This document shows, piece after piece, positions 62,899 through 64,000 of a DNA stretch of 64,000 nt. Position numbers and translations under genes: made by a program. The notes beneath the pieces were generated by a model. That model made no database searches and had not been told where the DNA came from. It saw only the letters and a program-made list of their open reading frames with translations. Each line of letters opens with the position of its first letter. The stretch's first letter is position 1. Source of the stretch: Kolteria novifilia (lineage in GTDB: Bacteria > Planctomycetota > Planctomycetia > Kolteriales > Kolteriaceae); contig CP036279.1 of assembly GCA_007748055.1 (NCBI GenBank), positions 4,526,001 through 4,590,000 of the forward strand. Direction: 5' to 3'.

Positions 62899-64000
62899 AT
62901 GTCGCTGTTGTGCCCCCGCTCTTCGATGTGCTCAATCGTTTCCGCTCTGTTCTGTTGGTTCGCCCTGCTCCCGACCACCGGTCAGGCGCAGGAAAGCTAT
63001 CAAGCCGACGTCAAACCGGCTTCCGACGAGGCCGAACTCTCCCTGCGGTCGATTCAGGTTCCCGACGATCTGAAGTTGGAACTCTTCGCCGCCGAGCCCC
63101 ACGTGGCGAACATCGTCGCTTTCGCGACCGATGACCAGGGACGGCTCTATGTCGTGGAGACCTTCCGGCTCCACGCCGGCGTGACCGATATCCGCGGCCA
63201 CATGGATTGGCTCAAGGACGACCTCGCCTGCCGCACTGTCGCCGACCGCGTCGCCAAGTATCGCAAGTACCTCGGCGACAAGTTTTCCGACTACGAAAAG
63301 CACCCCGATCGCGTCCGGCTCATCGAGGACACCGACGGCGACGGCAAGGCCGACAAAGCGACCGTCTTCGCCGAGGGCTTCGACGACGCCGCCACGGGGA
63401 TCGCCGCCGGCGTTCTCGCCCGCGACGGCAACGTCTGGCTCACGTGCATCCCCGACCTCTGGCTGCTGCGAGACACCAACGGCGACGGCAAGGCTGATCT
63501 GCGCAAGTCGCTCCATCACGGCTACGGCGTTCACACTGGCTTTCTCGGACATGACTTGCACGGGCTCACCTACGGACCCGACGGCAAGATCTACTTCTCC
63601 ATCGGTGATCGAGGCATCAACGTCAAAACCGACAAGGCTCACCTCGAGTACCCCGACATGGGAACGGTGCTTCGCTGCAACCCCGACGGCTCGGACCTGG
63701 AAGTCTTCGCCCAGGGCCTTCGCAACCCTCAAGAACTCGCCTTCGATCAGTACGGCAATCTCTTCACCGTCGACAACAACTCCGACGGCGGCGACAAGGC
63801 TCGCGTCGTCTACGTTGTCGAGGGCGGTGACAGCGGCTGGCGCATCGGCTACCAGTTCCTCCAGAAACCGATGCTTCGCGGACCGTGGCGCGACGAGAAG
63901 CTTTGGGAGCCGCGAAACGACAGCCACCCGGCCTACCTCCTTCCGCCGCTGATGAACTTGAGCGATGGTCCGTCCGGACTGGCGTATTACCCCGGCACGG
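62899..64000 (+). CDS. PVC-type membrane-bound dehydrogenase, N-terminal part, cut by right edge
   Basis: About 367 codons are visible. A signal peptide (about 10-31, ending GQA) is followed by the same propeller-like domain as in the protein at 28555: IQVPDDLKLELFAAEPHV, a VRLIEDTDGDGKADKATVFA loop, LHGLTYGPDGKIYFSIGDRG and DPQELAFDQYGNLFTV-type blades (here NPQELAFDQYGNLFTVDNNS). The haem motif, if present, lies beyond the window. It probably oxidises a sugar or alcohol in the envelope. A start at ATG 62926 is also possible. Confidence 0.85.
   Translation, partial: MSLLCPRSSMCSIVSALFCWFALLPTTGQAQESYQADVKPASDEAELSLRSIQVPDDLKLELFAAEPHVANIVAFATDDQGRLYVVETFRLHAGVTDIRGHMDWLKDDLACRTVADRVAKYRKYLGDKFSDYEKHPDRVRLIEDTDGDGKADKATVFAEGFDDAATGIAAGVLARDGNVWLTCIPDLWLLRDTNGDGKADLRKSLHHGYGVHTGFLGHDLHGLTYGPDGKIYFSIGDRGINVKTDKAHLEYPDMGTVLRCNPDGSDLEVFAQGLRNPQELAFDQYGNLFTVDNNSDGGDKARVVYVVEGGDSGWRIGYQFLQKPMLRGPWRDEKLWEPRNDSHPAYLLPPLMNLSDGPSGLAYYPGT

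Overview
The window is a high-GC bacterial chromosome segment whose gene content points to the Planctomycetota. The diagnostic families are two DUF1559 pseudopilin-like proteins ending in an H-x9-DG motif, two giant PVC-type membrane-bound dehydrogenases (one with a complete haem-binding CxxCH), a secreted sulfatase, two DUF1573 proteins, an EF-hand protein with about ten calcium loops, and small lipoproteins. The lineage makes LPS: the kdsD-kdsC genes, an LptC/LptA-like giant, glycosyltransferases and a double LPS-type kinase are all present. No rRNA, tRNA, CRISPR array or phage structural module was seen.

Layout. 1-5.3 kb: efflux adaptor (cut by the left edge), UbiB-type kinase, secreted lectin-fold protein, methyltransferase. 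5.4-11.7 kb: class III aminotransferase, FKBP lipoprotein, glutathione peroxidase, HD protein, small membrane protein, EF-hand protein. 11.9-14.7 kb: glycosyltransferase translationally coupled to a double LPS-type kinase. 14.8-21.5 kb: an orphan Nif11-type leader peptide, a thioesterase, a coupled hydrolase/MBL pair and several small planctomycete hypotheticals. 21.9-33.2 kb: pyruvate carboxylase, sulfatase, HEAT-like protein, giant cytochrome, MtfA-type peptidase. 33.2-34.9 kb: a dense array of about six hairpin-rich repeats. 35.2-39.3 kb: cupin, urea transporter and biuret-hydrolase-like operon, then an OprB-like porin. 39.7-44.8 kb: a visibly more A+T-rich island holding a transposase remnant and a five-gene cell-envelope cassette (pseudopilin, LolA-like membrane protein, 12-Cys secreted protein, stand-alone C39 peptidase, DUF1573). 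45.4-52.1 kb: family-2 glycosyltransferase, hypothetical, second pseudopilin, methionine-salvage operon mtnB-mtnD-mtnC, HATPase-PilZ fusion. 52.6-59.1 kb: kdsD-kdsC-LptC/A-like-DUF1573, resembling the E. coli kds-lpt order. 59.3-64 kb: membrane-anchored phosphatase, DUF309 protein, a repeat-rich zone with one small gene, and the start of a second giant dehydrogenase.

The strongest non-coding theme is repeats. At least five unrelated families of short palindromes (consensus cores CATGCYCACGC/GTGRGCATG, GTCAGGCAATGGCCTGAC, GGTGGGTCAAGACCCACC, CTCTCCCACAGGGAGAG and CACTGGCTG/CAGCCAGTG) sit between genes and are sometimes amplified in 28-33-bp tandem units. Two MITE-like elements with terminal inverted repeats (about 160 bp each) recur 2-4 times. 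In one place a composite of two palindromes has entered a coding region in frame between a start codon and its signal peptide, flanked by an 11-bp duplication.

Functionally, genes for envelope construction (LPS sugar, transport and core phosphorylation; pseudopilins; DUF1573), nitrogen scavenging (biuret/urea) and polysaccharide or sulfate-ester use dominate. All functions are inferred from motifs and family resemblance read by eye; no database search was run.
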